A stretch of DNA of 64,000 bases from Streptomyces sp. LUP47B (lineage in GTDB: Bacteria; Actinomycetota; Actinomycetes; Streptomycetales; Streptomycetaceae), in NCBI RefSeq assembly GCF_001746295.1, contig NZ_MJAH01000022.1, positions 62,001 to 126,000 of the forward strand, in the 5' to 3' direction. Shown piece by piece: positions 25,619 through 33,508 of the stretch. The position numbers and the translations under genes are program-made. Position 1 is the first letter of the stretch. Each line of letters starts with the position of its first letter. The notes beneath the pieces were generated by a model. The model had not been told where the DNA came from. It saw only the letters and a list, made by a program, of their open reading frames with translations, and made no database searches.

Positions 25619-25980
25619 ATCCGCCTCCCCCGCACACCAGATCAGCCGGGCCATGCTGAGCATCGTCCGCACGGGCAAGCCGGGCGGTGCTCAGCGTCGT
25701 CCGCACAGGCAACCCTCCGTGCCCAGCACCGTCCGCACACGCAACCCCGGCCGTCCTCAGCCTCCCCCGCACAGCAGCCGGGCCGTGTGCAGCATCGTCC
25801 GCACGTGCAGGCCGACCGTGCCCAGCACCGTCCGCACACGCAACCCGACCGTGCCCAGCACCATCCGCATACGCAACCCCGGCCGTCCTCAGCGCCGTCC
25901 GCATACGCAACCCCGGCCGTCCTCAGCCTCCCCCGCACACCAGCCTGGCCGTGTGCAGCATCGTCCGTACATGCAGGCCG
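25619..25980. repeat. about 11 imperfect ~33-bp tandem repeats
   Basis: Units beginning CCGCAC(A/G) recur every 32-34 bases, for example CCGCACACGCAACCC then GACCGTGCCCAGCACC. A higher-order copy is also visible: 25755-25814 and 25921-25980 are 60-base near-identical blocks 166 bases apart, and a more diverged block starts at about 25623. The block at 25921 contains the stop and last 18 or so codons of the minus-strand carboxypeptidase gene, so the array looks like successive duplication of that gene's 3' end. It fills the 333-base gap between the two genes. Confidence 0.85.
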
Positions 25981-27170
25981 GTCTGTACGGCCACCGGTAT
26001 CCACCGCAGGTCGTACGTCTTCTCCAGTTCCCGGCTCCACTCGCGGACCAGGTCGTCGAGGATCTCGGCGGCCCGGGGATCGGTGCGGGCCAGGGCGCGG
26101 CTCGCCATCGCGGCCACCCTGAGCGGGATACGGCGGGCCGAGATGCCCCGGGCCGCGAAGTAGCCGTGGAAACGCCCGGGCGGCTCCGCGGCCCAGCCCG
26201 CCACGATCGACGGCGCCACGTCGAGGAGTTCACGCGCGGCGTCCCGCAGCGGCGCGAGATCCTCCGGTACGGCCGCGTCGAGCCGTGTCCCGAGCACGGC
26301 CGCGAGCTCCTGGCTCCGGCCCAGCAGCACCTCGCCCAGCCGGGCGATCTCGCGGTCCGGGTAGGTGACGGGCCGGGCGTCGCTCACCGAGGGCACGGCC
26401 CAGGCGGGGGACTCGATCAGGGTGGTCAGGGTGCCGTGGCGGCGGGGATGGAGCCAGGTGCTCTCGGCGACGAACCCGCTCGGGTCACGTTCACCCTCGC
26501 CGTGGCCGTCGGGCAGCACCAGCACGCCGGGCGGGTCCAGCCGCCAGTCGGGGCCGTCGACGGGGTGGCGGTCGACGGGGACACGCAGCCGCGCCGCCGT
26601 GTCCCGGAAGGCATCCGCGGCCCCCGGTACCTCCCGCGTCATCATCACGAAGGCGCCGCCGAACTCGATGCCGTGCAGGGTGAACTGGGCGACCGGCCGC
26701 AGCTCGTCGAGGAGCCGGACCAGGGCGGCCGACTCGGGGAGCGGTCTGCCGGGCGGCAGGGGCAGGGACTCCGGCTGGCGGGCGAACGCGGGCCGGTAGA
26801 AGTACCGGTGACACTCCGTCAGTGACGGCTCCGGCTCCTCCGGCTGCCAGCCGTGCGCGAGCTGTGCCCCGTCGGGGTCGAGGCAGAGCAGGAAGTGCCA
26901 GGTGCAGCCGAGGGGTTCGAGCAGTCCGGGCCGGCGGGCGAACAGGGCGGCGAGCCGCAACGCCGAGGCCCCGCCCACCGGTTCGTTGGCGTGGGCGCCT
27001 GCGACGGAGAGGATGTGGCGGTCTCCGTGTCCGGCGGACAGCAGCCACAGCGGGCGCCCCGCCCGGCTCTCCCCGACCTGGCCGAGCCGCAACAGGCCGG
27101 GGGCGGCACGGGCCAGCGTGCGGGCCCTTCGCTCCAGTTCGTCGACTGCCGGATAGAGCGAAGTCCGCAC
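25923..27170 (-). CDS. M14-family zinc carboxypeptidase
   Basis: 415 aa. The zinc motif HxxE is in AGAHANEPVGG, the third ligand His is probably in FTLHGIEFGG, and the catalytic Glu is probably in TTLIESPAW. No signal peptide is seen, so it is likely cytoplasmic, removing C-terminal residues from peptides or peptidoglycan fragments. Start: GTG 27170 has GGAGGA at six-base spacing, better than GTG 27206. The C-terminal ~18 residues (GLHVRTMLHTARLVCGGG) are encoded by one unit of the tandem repeat, so the natural end may have been altered. Confidence 0.85.
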   Translation of the reverse strand: MRTSLYPAVDELERRARTLARAAPGLLRLGQVGESRAGRPLWLLSAGHGDRHILSVAGAHANEPVGGASALRLAALFARRPGLLEPLGCTWHFLLCLDPDGAQLAHGWQPEEPEPSLTECHRYFYRPAFARQPESLPLPPGRPLPESAALVRLLDELRPVAQFTLHGIEFGGAFVMMTREVPGAADAFRDTAARLRVPVDRHPVDGPDWRLDPPGVLVLPDGHGEGERDPSGFVAESTWLHPRRHGTLTTLIESPAWAVPSVSDARPVTYPDREIARLGEVLLGRSQELAAVLGTRLDAAVPEDLAPLRDAARELLDVAPSIVAGWAAEPPGRFHGYFAARGISARRIPLRVAAMASRALARTDPRAAEILDDLVREWSRELEKTYDLRWIPVAVQTGLHVRTMLHTARLVCGGG

Positions 27171-27273
27171 GCCGGTCCTCCGAAGGCTGGTGGTCCGATC
27201 AAGCACCCTGAGAATTACTGTCCCCAGTGGTCTCTTTCTTGTCCAGCGGGCGAATCACGATCTTTGTCCTCCG

Positions 27274-28032
27274 TCAGACGCTGACCATCCCGCCGGTGGC
27301 GTTGACGAACGTGCCGGTGATGCCGCCCGCGTGGTCCGAGGCGAGGAACACGGCGGTCGCGGCGACCTCGGCGAGGGTGGGGTTGCGGCGGGTCAGGCGC
27401 ATCCCGGCGAGATGCTCGACGATGCCCTGGACGGCGCTCTCGTCGATGGCCGGGTTGACCGCGGCGAGCTTCTCCACGGTGAACGTCTCCGGCACCCCGG
27501 CCACCCACAGCCCCACCGCCCGCACCCCGCTCGGCCCCAACTCGATCGCCAGGTTGCGCACGAGCGTGTCGATCGCCCCGTCCGCGGGCCCGGTGCCGCC
27601 CATCATCGGACTGCCGTGCGCGGAACCGCTGTTGAGGGCGAGGATCACACCGGAACCCCGTGCGGCCATCCGGCGTCCCGCGGCGCGGGCGGTGAGGAAG
27701 TTGGCGCGCAGACCGTCGGTGACCGGTCGCAGGAAGTCCTCGGCGGGCATGTCGACCAGCGGCGCGCCCTGCACATCGCCGCGTGTGACGAGGTTGATGG
27801 AGATGTCGATGTCCCCGACCCGCTCGGCGTGCGCCTCCACGGCCGCCTCGTCCAGCGCGTCCACGACGGCGACCTCGGCGTCCTTGATGTCGGCGGCCAC
27901 GGCCTCCAGGGTCCGCCGGGTCCGGCCGACGAGGTGGACCCTCGCGCCCTGCTCGGCGAAGGCACGGGCGACGGCCCCGCCGATGGAACCGCCGGCGCCG
28001 TAGACGATCGCGGTCTTGTCGGTCAGCAGCAT
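27274..28032 (-). CDS. SDR-family protein lacking the usual YxxxK
   Basis: 252 aa Rossmann protein. The cofactor loop is GAGGSIGGAVARAFAEQGAR with LVGR after it, and the C-terminal region ends in a normal SDR helix. Where SDR enzymes have YxxxK, this reads TGPADGAIDTLV, so both the catalytic Tyr and Lys appear absent; it may be an atypical or inactive member. ATG 28032 has GAGGAG at six bases. It lies 77 bases downstream of the ECF sigma gene on the same strand and is a likely co-transcribed target or partner, as short-chain dehydrogenases often neighbour such sigma factors. Confidence 0.82.
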   Translation of the reverse strand: MLLTDKTAIVYGAGGSIGGAVARAFAEQGARVHLVGRTRRTLEAVAADIKDAEVAVVDALDEAAVEAHAERVGDIDISINLVTRGDVQGAPLVDMPAEDFLRPVTDGLRANFLTARAAGRRMAARGSGVILALNSGSAHGSPMMGGTGPADGAIDTLVRNLAIELGPSGVRAVGLWVAGVPETFTVEKLAAVNPAIDESAVQGIVEHLAGMRLTRRNPTLAEVAATAVFLASDHAGGITGTFVNATGGMVSV

Positions 28033-28109
28033 GATGAGCTCCTCGGAAGTGGTTCGTACGTGACGTTCATGCAGACGTATGACTCCGCGGATGCTCATCG
28101 GCCGGAAGG

Positions 28110-29420
28110 TCACAGCCGCAGCGGAAGCCCGAACGCGGGAAAGAGATGCGGTTCGAACGAAGTGATCTCCGCGATGCGGTCGCCCGGTCCTGCCGTGTCG
28201 AAGCGCAGCACGTCCAGGACCTGGGCGCGGTAGACACTGGTCCCGGGTCGGCGGACGTAATTGCCCACCGCGAGCTGTCCGTTGGCGCGGGCGGGCAGGC
28301 TGCGCCAGTGGCCGAGGAAGGCCGGTGAGGCGGGGTCGAGGCTGACGCGCACGAAGTCGACGAGCGCGTCCCGGCCGGTGAACCAGAACGGGTTGGGCGG
28401 CATGGTGAGGACGACGTCCTCGGTGAGCAGCGCGGCCATCGCGTCGAGGTCGAGACGCTCGACGGCGGCCATGTACCGCTCCAGCACGGCCTGTTGCTCT
28501 CCGGTCGGGGCCGCGGGCCGCCAGTCGGCGCGCTCGCGGGGCAGGTGCGCGCGCAGGGCCGGCCGGGCCCGCTGAAGTGCGCTGTTGACCGAGGCCACGG
28601 TCATCTCCAGGGCCTCGGCGGTCTCCGCGGCGGTCAGTCCGAGCGCGTCCCGCAGGATGAGGGCGGCCCGCTGCCGGGCGGGCAGATGCTGGATCGCGGC
28701 CAGGAGGACGAGTTCCAGGGTCTCCCGGGAGACTGCGGAGTTCTCCGGCAACTCCCCTTCGTCGACCGGCAGTTCGTCGTCGGGATAGGGCTGCAGCCAG
28801 GTGATGCGGGCGGGCGGTTCCCCGCCACCGTGGTTCATCCCCGGCACCGGCTCGTAGCGCTGCGGGCGGCGCGCGGTCCGCCGTAGATGATCCAGGCAGG
28901 CGTTGGTGGCGATCCGGTAGAGCCAGGTCCGCGCGCTCGCCCGGCCCTGGAACCCGCCCCGGGCCCGCCAGGCCCGCAGGAAGGTCTCCTGCACGAGGTC
29001 CTCCGCCTCGTCGTACGACCCCGTCATGCGGTAGCAGTGCACCTGGATCTCACGGCGGTACTGCTCGGTGAGGGCGGCGAAGTCGGTTTCGGCGAGTTGC
29101 GTCACGGCGGCGGGTGTGACGGAATTCCCGGACTCCTGGCTGGTGTCGCGTGCGGTACGGGCCACGCGCCTCAACCGTGCGACGGAGGCGGACAGTTCGG
29201 CGACGGTCGAGTAAAGGGTGTCGGCGGGTTGCGGTGCCAGCCGTCCGGCCTGCCGCCCGATGTCGTCGATGAGTCCCTGCACGGTGAGGCCTTCTGGCTG
29301 CCGCCGTTCCCGGTATGCCTTCTGCCGACAGGCGGCGGAGCAGTACACGGAGCCGCGGCCCGTACGTCCGGCCCGAGCTGCGAGCGGCTTCCCGCACACC
29401 GGACAGACGTCTTCGGGCAC
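28110..29420 (-). CDS. SigG-like ECF sigma factor with N-terminal zinc finger
   Basis: 436 aa in three parts. Residues 1-45 hold a zinc finger: CPVC, then CSAAC followed by the basic QKAYRERR. Residues ~115-300 are the sigma core: region 2 (HCYRMTGSYDEAEDLVQETF, TWLYRIATNACLDHLRR) and region 4 (LPARQRAALILRDALG, SVNSALQRAR). The C-terminal ~130 residues are a SnoaL-like domain (LERYMAAVERLDLDAMAALL). The core and tail match the TIGR02960/SigG type, whose SnoaL-like tail modulates activity. GTG 29420 has GGAGG at five bases, so the zinc finger is truly translated. The fusion is unusual. Confidence 0.9.
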   Translation of the reverse strand: MPEDVCPVCGKPLAARAGRTGRGSVYCSAACRQKAYRERRQPEGLTVQGLIDDIGRQAGRLAPQPADTLYSTVAELSASVARLRRVARTARDTSQESGNSVTPAAVTQLAETDFAALTEQYRREIQVHCYRMTGSYDEAEDLVQETFLRAWRARGGFQGRASARTWLYRIATNACLDHLRRTARRPQRYEPVPGMNHGGGEPPARITWLQPYPDDELPVDEGELPENSAVSRETLELVLLAAIQHLPARQRAALILRDALGLTAAETAEALEMTVASVNSALQRARPALRAHLPRERADWRPAAPTGEQQAVLERYMAAVERLDLDAMAALLTEDVVLTMPPNPFWFTGRDALVDFVRVSLDPASPAFLGHWRSLPARANGQLAVGNYVRRPGTSVYRAQVLDVLRFDTAGPGDRIAEITSFEPHLFPAFGLPLRL

Positions 29421-29518
29421 GTGCGCCTCCGGGAGTTGCGTAACGCGGGATCGGGGTGACGCTATAACGCCCCCGGCGCCACCCGCAGCGCTTCCCCAAG
29501 GTCATGGCGGCCGGACCG

Positions 29519-29836
29519 GTCAGGTCAGCCGAAGCGCCTGGCCGCCGGACGCTCTCAGCGGGGCCCCCACGACCGGCGGGCAGCGGGTCGCGTCCCCAAC
29601 CGGCGGCGCTTCCAGCACCCCTAGGTCACGCCACGGGACCCGTCAGCCCTGCCGCAACGCCGGACCCGCCACGTCAGCCGAAGCCCCTCGGCGGTTGCCC
29701 ACAGCGGGGCCGCACCCCCGACCCGCGGCGCTTCCAGCTTCCTGCGCCCTCACGGCACCGGCCCCGTCAGCCCTGCCGCAACGCCGGACCCGCCACGTCA
29801 GCCGAAGCCTCTCGGCGGTTGCCCACAGCGGGGCCG
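29519..29836. repeat. three copies of a ~124-bp direct repeat
   Basis: Blocks 29641-29712 and 29765-29836 are 72 bases long, 124 apart, and differ by one base (GAAGCCCCTCGG against GAAGCCTCTCGG). A more diverged copy starts near 29519. Linker segments (GGCGCTTCCAGC) also repeat. The array occupies most of the 589-base interval between the sigma gene and the next plus-strand gene and ends exactly where a MarR-like coding tail begins. Confidence 0.85.
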
Positions 29837-29941
29837 AACGTCCAGACGGCGGCCCTGTCCACCCTCGACGACGAACAGGCCGACCAACTGGCCGACCTGT
29901 TGCGGAAGTTGCTGGAAGGAACCCAGAACTCACCGGAGTGA
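29837..29941 (+). pseudogene. C-terminal remnant of a MarR-type regulator
   Basis: The last 34 codons before a stop at 29939-29941 read as a helix LDDEQADQLADLLRKLLEG, the typical dimerisation tail of MarR regulators. Upstream in the same frame are only the 124-bp repeats, with no winged helix and no ribosome site. I read it as the surviving 3' end of a MarR gene whose body was lost or replaced by repeat expansion. A short expressed protein cannot be excluded. Confidence 0.55.
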
Positions 29942-30010
29942 CCGGCCCTCCCGGAGACGCACGACGCCGTAGCAGTTCCGTCCGCCCCGCCCCCACCTCA
30001 TCATGACGGC

Positions 30011-30640
30011 GTGCGCATCACACCGGCAGAGGCCGCGATCATCGGTACGTCACTGGGCGCGACGGCCACCCTCAGCGCGGCCTGGATCACCCAGCGGGCG
30101 ACGTCCAGACGCGAGCGGGAACGGCGGCTCTGGGACCGCCGGGTGGCCACGTACGACGACCTCATGAGCACCGTCCACACCTACGCCCAGCTCCGCGCCC
30201 ACACCCGGCGCAGCTTCGACCTCCCGGAACTGGAAGGCGTGCGCAGCGAGGCCCTGCACTCCGCGGCCGCGTTGGCGGCACGCATCGAGCTCTACAGTTC
30301 CGAGCGGCTCCGCGAGGCCTGCGAGACGTCGTTCGACGGAATGCAGCGGTGGCTGGAGGCCTGGGAGGAGTGGCATGAGCAGGGCGCCGCCGTCCGTCTC
30401 CCCAGCCAGGCCGACGGCCTGTGGAAGAAGTTCACCAAACGCGTCGAGGAGGCGGAGGAGGCCGACAGCGAACTCCTCGCACTGCTGCTGGCCGACATCC
30501 ACGGCGAACGACGGAGATCCAGACGGTTACCAGCCGGCCGATTCCTCGGAATCAAACTGAGTGTGACCACATCCGGCTCCTCCGCCTCAGGGGAAACAGT
30601 CATCGGGAAGAAGGCGTCGCGGAAACCTGATCGCGGTTAA
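30011..30640 (+). CDS. hypothetical membrane-anchored protein with a TTA codon
   Basis: 209 aa from GTG 30011. One hydrophobic helix at about residues 6-26 (AAIIGTSLGATATLSAAWIT), then a charged helical region rich in Arg and Glu (RRERERRLWDRRVATYDDLM), a probable cytoplasmic coiled coil. I recognise no family. Codon 173 is TTA (30527-30529), so full translation needs the bldA tRNA and may be limited to development. No clear ribosome site precedes the start; the true start may differ. It is 59 bases upstream of the trypsin-like gene, same strand, and could be in its operon. Confidence 0.6.
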   Translation: MRITPAEAAIIGTSLGATATLSAAWITQRATSRRERERRLWDRRVATYDDLMSTVHTYAQLRAHTRRSFDLPELEGVRSEALHSAAALAARIELYSSERLREACETSFDGMQRWLEAWEEWHEQGAAVRLPSQADGLWKKFTKRVEEAEEADSELLALLLADIHGERRRSRRLPAGRFLGIKLSVTTSGSSASGETVIGKKASRKPDRG

Positions 30641-30699
30641 CGTTCTTCGTTCCGGGTCAGACTTCTGGAACGCGCGGCGGAACAGACGGGGGGCCGGAC

Positions 30700-31398
30700 A
30701 TGGCGCGGGACGAGCATTTGATCGAGTTATATCTCGCGGGCAGGCGCATCGCGTCCGGCCTGCGTATCGCACGGCCCTTCGCGCTGACGACCGCCCACGC
30801 GCTCGGGCCGGACGTCCTCACGACGAAGCCGCTCCTGCATCTGCGGGACGGAACACCCGCGCACATCCTCTGGGGCAACACACCGTCGGACCTCGCCCTG
30901 CTCAGACTCGAACTGAACGGCACCACGGGCCCGTTGGCGACGACCGCCTTCGGCGAGGCGCACGAGGGGCAGTCCTGGCGGGCGACCGTCTCCGTCGACC
31001 CCAAGCCCCTGACGGGCAGCGTCGTCGAACCGGAGGCCGTCTACCACGACAGTCCCCACCTCACGGTGACGGCCCTGCGGCTGCGCTGCGAGCGCGTCCT
31101 GCGCGACCCGGCGGCCTACGCCGGCAGCCCGATCGAGGAGACCCGCCAGGACCCGCCCGTCGTCCTCGGTCTGCTGGTGAAACCCCGGGACGCCTCTCCC
31201 CGCGAGAGCGACGAGGCGTTCGCCATTTCCGTGACGGAGGCGCTCAGGCTGTTCAACGACGTCACCGGTGGCAAGAAGGCGGAAAAGCGCACCCGGGCCA
31301 ATCAGGTTCTGCACGACAGGGGATATGGAAGTGTGCGCCCGCGCTGGACGAGGACCGAGCCGAACAGGCGCGCACGGCGTCCGTCAGAAGGAAACTGA
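30700..31398 (+). CDS. trypsin-like (S1-fold) protein, cytoplasmic
   Basis: 232 aa. A chymotrypsin-fold triad is suggested by His33 in FALTTAHAL, Asp64 in SDLALLRL and Ser143 in AYAGSPI, in the order and spacing of short bacterial trypsin-like domains; the GDSGGP box is degenerate. No signal peptide, so it would act inside the cell, as such domains do in bacterial conflict and signalling systems. Codon 10 is TTA (30727-30729), making it bldA-dependent. GGGGGG precedes the ATG. Only three bases separate its stop from the next gene, so the two are surely co-transcribed. Protease activity is inference. Confidence 0.65.
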   Translation: MARDEHLIELYLAGRRIASGLRIARPFALTTAHALGPDVLTTKPLLHLRDGTPAHILWGNTPSDLALLRLELNGTTGPLATTAFGEAHEGQSWRATVSVDPKPLTGSVVEPEAVYHDSPHLTVTALRLRCERVLRDPAAYAGSPIEETRQDPPVVLGLLVKPRDASPRESDEAFAISVTEALRLFNDVTGGKKAEKRTRANQVLHDRGYGSVRPRWTRTEPNRRARRPSEGN

Positions 31399-31401
31399 TC
31401 G

Positions 31402-33123
31402 ATGAGCGAAATCGGTGACCTCGACGAAGCGATATCGATCGCCGAGGAAAAGGCGGAACACGAGGACGACGGCACGGAATCGCAGTCCGCCGCGCGGGAA
31501 TCCGAAGCGGCGCTCATCAGCTACGTGGACCGGCTGCGCAGCGGACAGGCCGTGTGGGAGGACGAACCGGAGCGGATCGCCCGCTACGCCCACCTGGTCG
31601 AACTGCTGCTGGCGCTCGGCCTCGACAAGGCCGCGATGGACCTGACCGACACGACACTGCGGGCCATGCGGCTCTCCGAGATCGACCAGGTCGTCTACCG
31701 GGAGCCCGAACTCTGGAACCACCTCGGCTCCCTGCTCGCCGAACAGGGTGACCTGGTGCGGGCCATGGCCGTACTGGACTGCGCGCTCACCCGCGCCCAC
31801 GAGTACGAGACCTACGAAGTCCCGGCCATCCTGGCCAACCTGAGCGTCGTGAGCCTTCAGCTGGGCGATCCGGACGCGGCCGCGATCTGGGCCAACAAGG
31901 CGCTCGACTCGCTCAAGTACGAACAGGACAAGGATCTGGAGACCCGGCTGACCGCCGACCGGGTCCGCCTCGACCTCGCCAGGGCGTCCGGTGACGAACA
32001 GGAACTGCACAACGCGGTCGACAGTTTCGACCAGTCGGTGACCCGGTTCGTCGAGAGCGAGGGCGGCGATCACGCCCGGGCCCTCGGTGCCCGCGTCGCA
32101 CTGGCCGCGGCACGCCACGACGCGGACCCGAGCCTCGAGAACCTGGCCGCCCTGGAACTCCTGTACGTGACCGCGCAGGTGACCCTCGGCCTGGAACACC
32201 GCGAGACGATCATCGCCCAGGCCACCCTCGCCGCCACGGAGTTCGCGGCGGCGGGCGGCTGGGAGGGACAGGCCAACGAACGCACGGAGGCCGCCGTGCA
32301 GGCCTTCGTCACCGCCGCCACCCGTGCCGTCGCCTCTGCCGACCTCGGCCAGGAACATCCCCAGACGCACATCCTGCAGGACGAACTCGCGGACATGCGG
32401 GCGGCCATCACTCCGGACGACGAGCTTCCGTACCACATCGAGAGGGTGTACAAGCCCCACCAGAACACCGAACGCAATGACGCGAAACGCAAGGCTCTGG
32501 AGGAGGAGACCGGCATCATCCGGCTCATCGCCCACGCCGGCGCCTCCTACTTCCTGAAGGAGACACGGCTCTTCTACGGCCGGGTCAAGGACGCGCTGGA
32601 GCGCGGGGTCCGTTTCAACGTGGTCATCAGCAGTCCGTGGAACAGTCTCGCCGCCTTCATGCCGCACGACTCCGCCGCCGAACCGGGCAACTACCAGAAC
32701 ATCGTGGAGCTGGTGGAGAGCAGCCCGTCGTACAACAACACCTTCCTGCCCGTGATCGAGTCGTACCAGCTGCTCAAGTCGATGTATCCGGACCTCATCG
32801 AGCTGCGGATCACCTCCCTGGACGTCAGCGGCTCGACCCTGCTCACCTCGAACGTCGGGTTCTTCGAGCCGTACATCACGTCGAATCCGCAGCGCCGGAC
32901 CCGACGGGGCATGAGCGTCTTCGAAGTCGAGTTCCGCAAGGACAGCCGGTACTACGCGGACAGCCTGGAGGAGTTCCGGGCGCAGTGGGAACTCTCCAGC
33001 ACCTGGAAGGAGTTCGAGACCAACCAGGAACAGCACAAGGCGGCGCTGCGGTCGGAGATGGGGGCGCTGGCCTCCGTACGCATGAGGGCGAGCGTCAGGA
33101 GGGGAGAAGTGCCCCTTCCCTGA
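31402..33123 (+). CDS. helical-repeat (TPR-like) protein with C-terminal PLD-like domain
   Basis: 573 aa. Residues ~40-330 are all-helical with TPR-like spacing (LWNHLGSLLAEQGDLVRAM, ILANLSVVSLQLGDPDAAAI). From ~345 a different domain begins: IIRLIAHAGASYF, RVKDALERGVRFNVVISSP and the tail YYADSLEEFRAQWELS are the layout of phospholipase-D-like domains seen in DUF5919 regulators, but no HKD motif is present, so it is probably a binding rather than catalytic domain. AAGGA lies before the ATG. It follows the trypsin-like gene by three bases. The 3' end overlaps the convergent NUDIX gene by 29 bases. Confidence 0.65.
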   Translation: MSEIGDLDEAISIAEEKAEHEDDGTESQSAARESEAALISYVDRLRSGQAVWEDEPERIARYAHLVELLLALGLDKAAMDLTDTTLRAMRLSEIDQVVYREPELWNHLGSLLAEQGDLVRAMAVLDCALTRAHEYETYEVPAILANLSVVSLQLGDPDAAAIWANKALDSLKYEQDKDLETRLTADRVRLDLARASGDEQELHNAVDSFDQSVTRFVESEGGDHARALGARVALAAARHDADPSLENLAALELLYVTAQVTLGLEHRETIIAQATLAATEFAAAGGWEGQANERTEAAVQAFVTAATRAVASADLGQEHPQTHILQDELADMRAAITPDDELPYHIERVYKPHQNTERNDAKRKALEEETGIIRLIAHAGASYFLKETRLFYGRVKDALERGVRFNVVISSPWNSLAAFMPHDSAAEPGNYQNIVELVESSPSYNNTFLPVIESYQLLKSMYPDLIELRITSLDVSGSTLLTSNVGFFEPYITSNPQRRTRRGMSVFEVEFRKDSRYYADSLEEFRAQWELSSTWKEFETNQEQHKAALRSEMGALASVRMRASVRRGEVPLP

Positions 33124-33508
33124 CCTTGTGCAGCACTTCCACCGAGCCCACGAACAACGGCGTCGGCAGCGCGTCCAGCGGCCAGAACTCCCAGCGTTCG
33201 CACCGGTCCGGCTCGCGCACCCCGATCTCGCCCGTGTAGTCGGGGATCTCCACACCGACCTGCATGTGATGGTTGGCCGCCGGGTCCGGGTCGGTCACAC
33301 AGACGACGCGCGCGCCGCGGGCACGGACGCCGGTCTCCTCCTCGAGTTCCCTGCACGCGGCACCGGTCAGCGTCTCGCCGATCTCCAGATGCCCGCCGGG
33401 CAACCCCCAGCTGCCGGCGCCGAAGGTGTTGACCCGCAGCCCCAACAGGACGCGCCCGCCGGAGCGGACGATGGCCTGCACTCCCACGCGCACGTGTGCC
33501 GTCGTCAT
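33095..33508 (-). CDS. NUDIX hydrolase (MutT-like)
   Basis: 137 aa from ATG 33508. NUDIX box GGHLEIGETLTGAACRELEE followed by ETGV is intact, with an N-terminal RVGVQAIVRSGGRVLLGLR strand pair. Resembles MutT/NudG-type enzymes acting on nucleotides. The start overlaps the stop of the radical SAM gene as ATGA (33505-33508), indicating translational coupling and a shared role. The 3' end overlaps the convergent helical-repeat gene. Substrate unknown; hydrolysis of a nucleotide made or modified by the radical SAM protein is an attractive but untested idea. Confidence 0.88.
   Translation of the reverse strand: MTTAHVRVGVQAIVRSGGRVLLGLRVNTFGAGSWGLPGGHLEIGETLTGAACRELEEETGVRARGARVVCVTDPDPAANHHMQVGVEIPDYTGEIGVREPDRCERWEFWPLDALPTPLFVGSVEVLHKVREGALLPS

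Noticed and set aside
25619..25980. The ~33-bp repeats as a CRISPR array
   Set aside because: There are no unique spacers: the whole array is variants of one unit, includes a gene's 3' end, and there are no cas genes.
29504..29941. A 145-codon ORF spanning the 124-bp repeats as a full protein
   Set aside because: Only its last 34 codons resemble a protein (MarR tail). The remainder is repeat DNA without a ribosome site.
31402..33123. The helical-repeat protein as an active phospholipase D or nuclease
   Set aside because: No HxKxxxxD motif in the PLD-like region.
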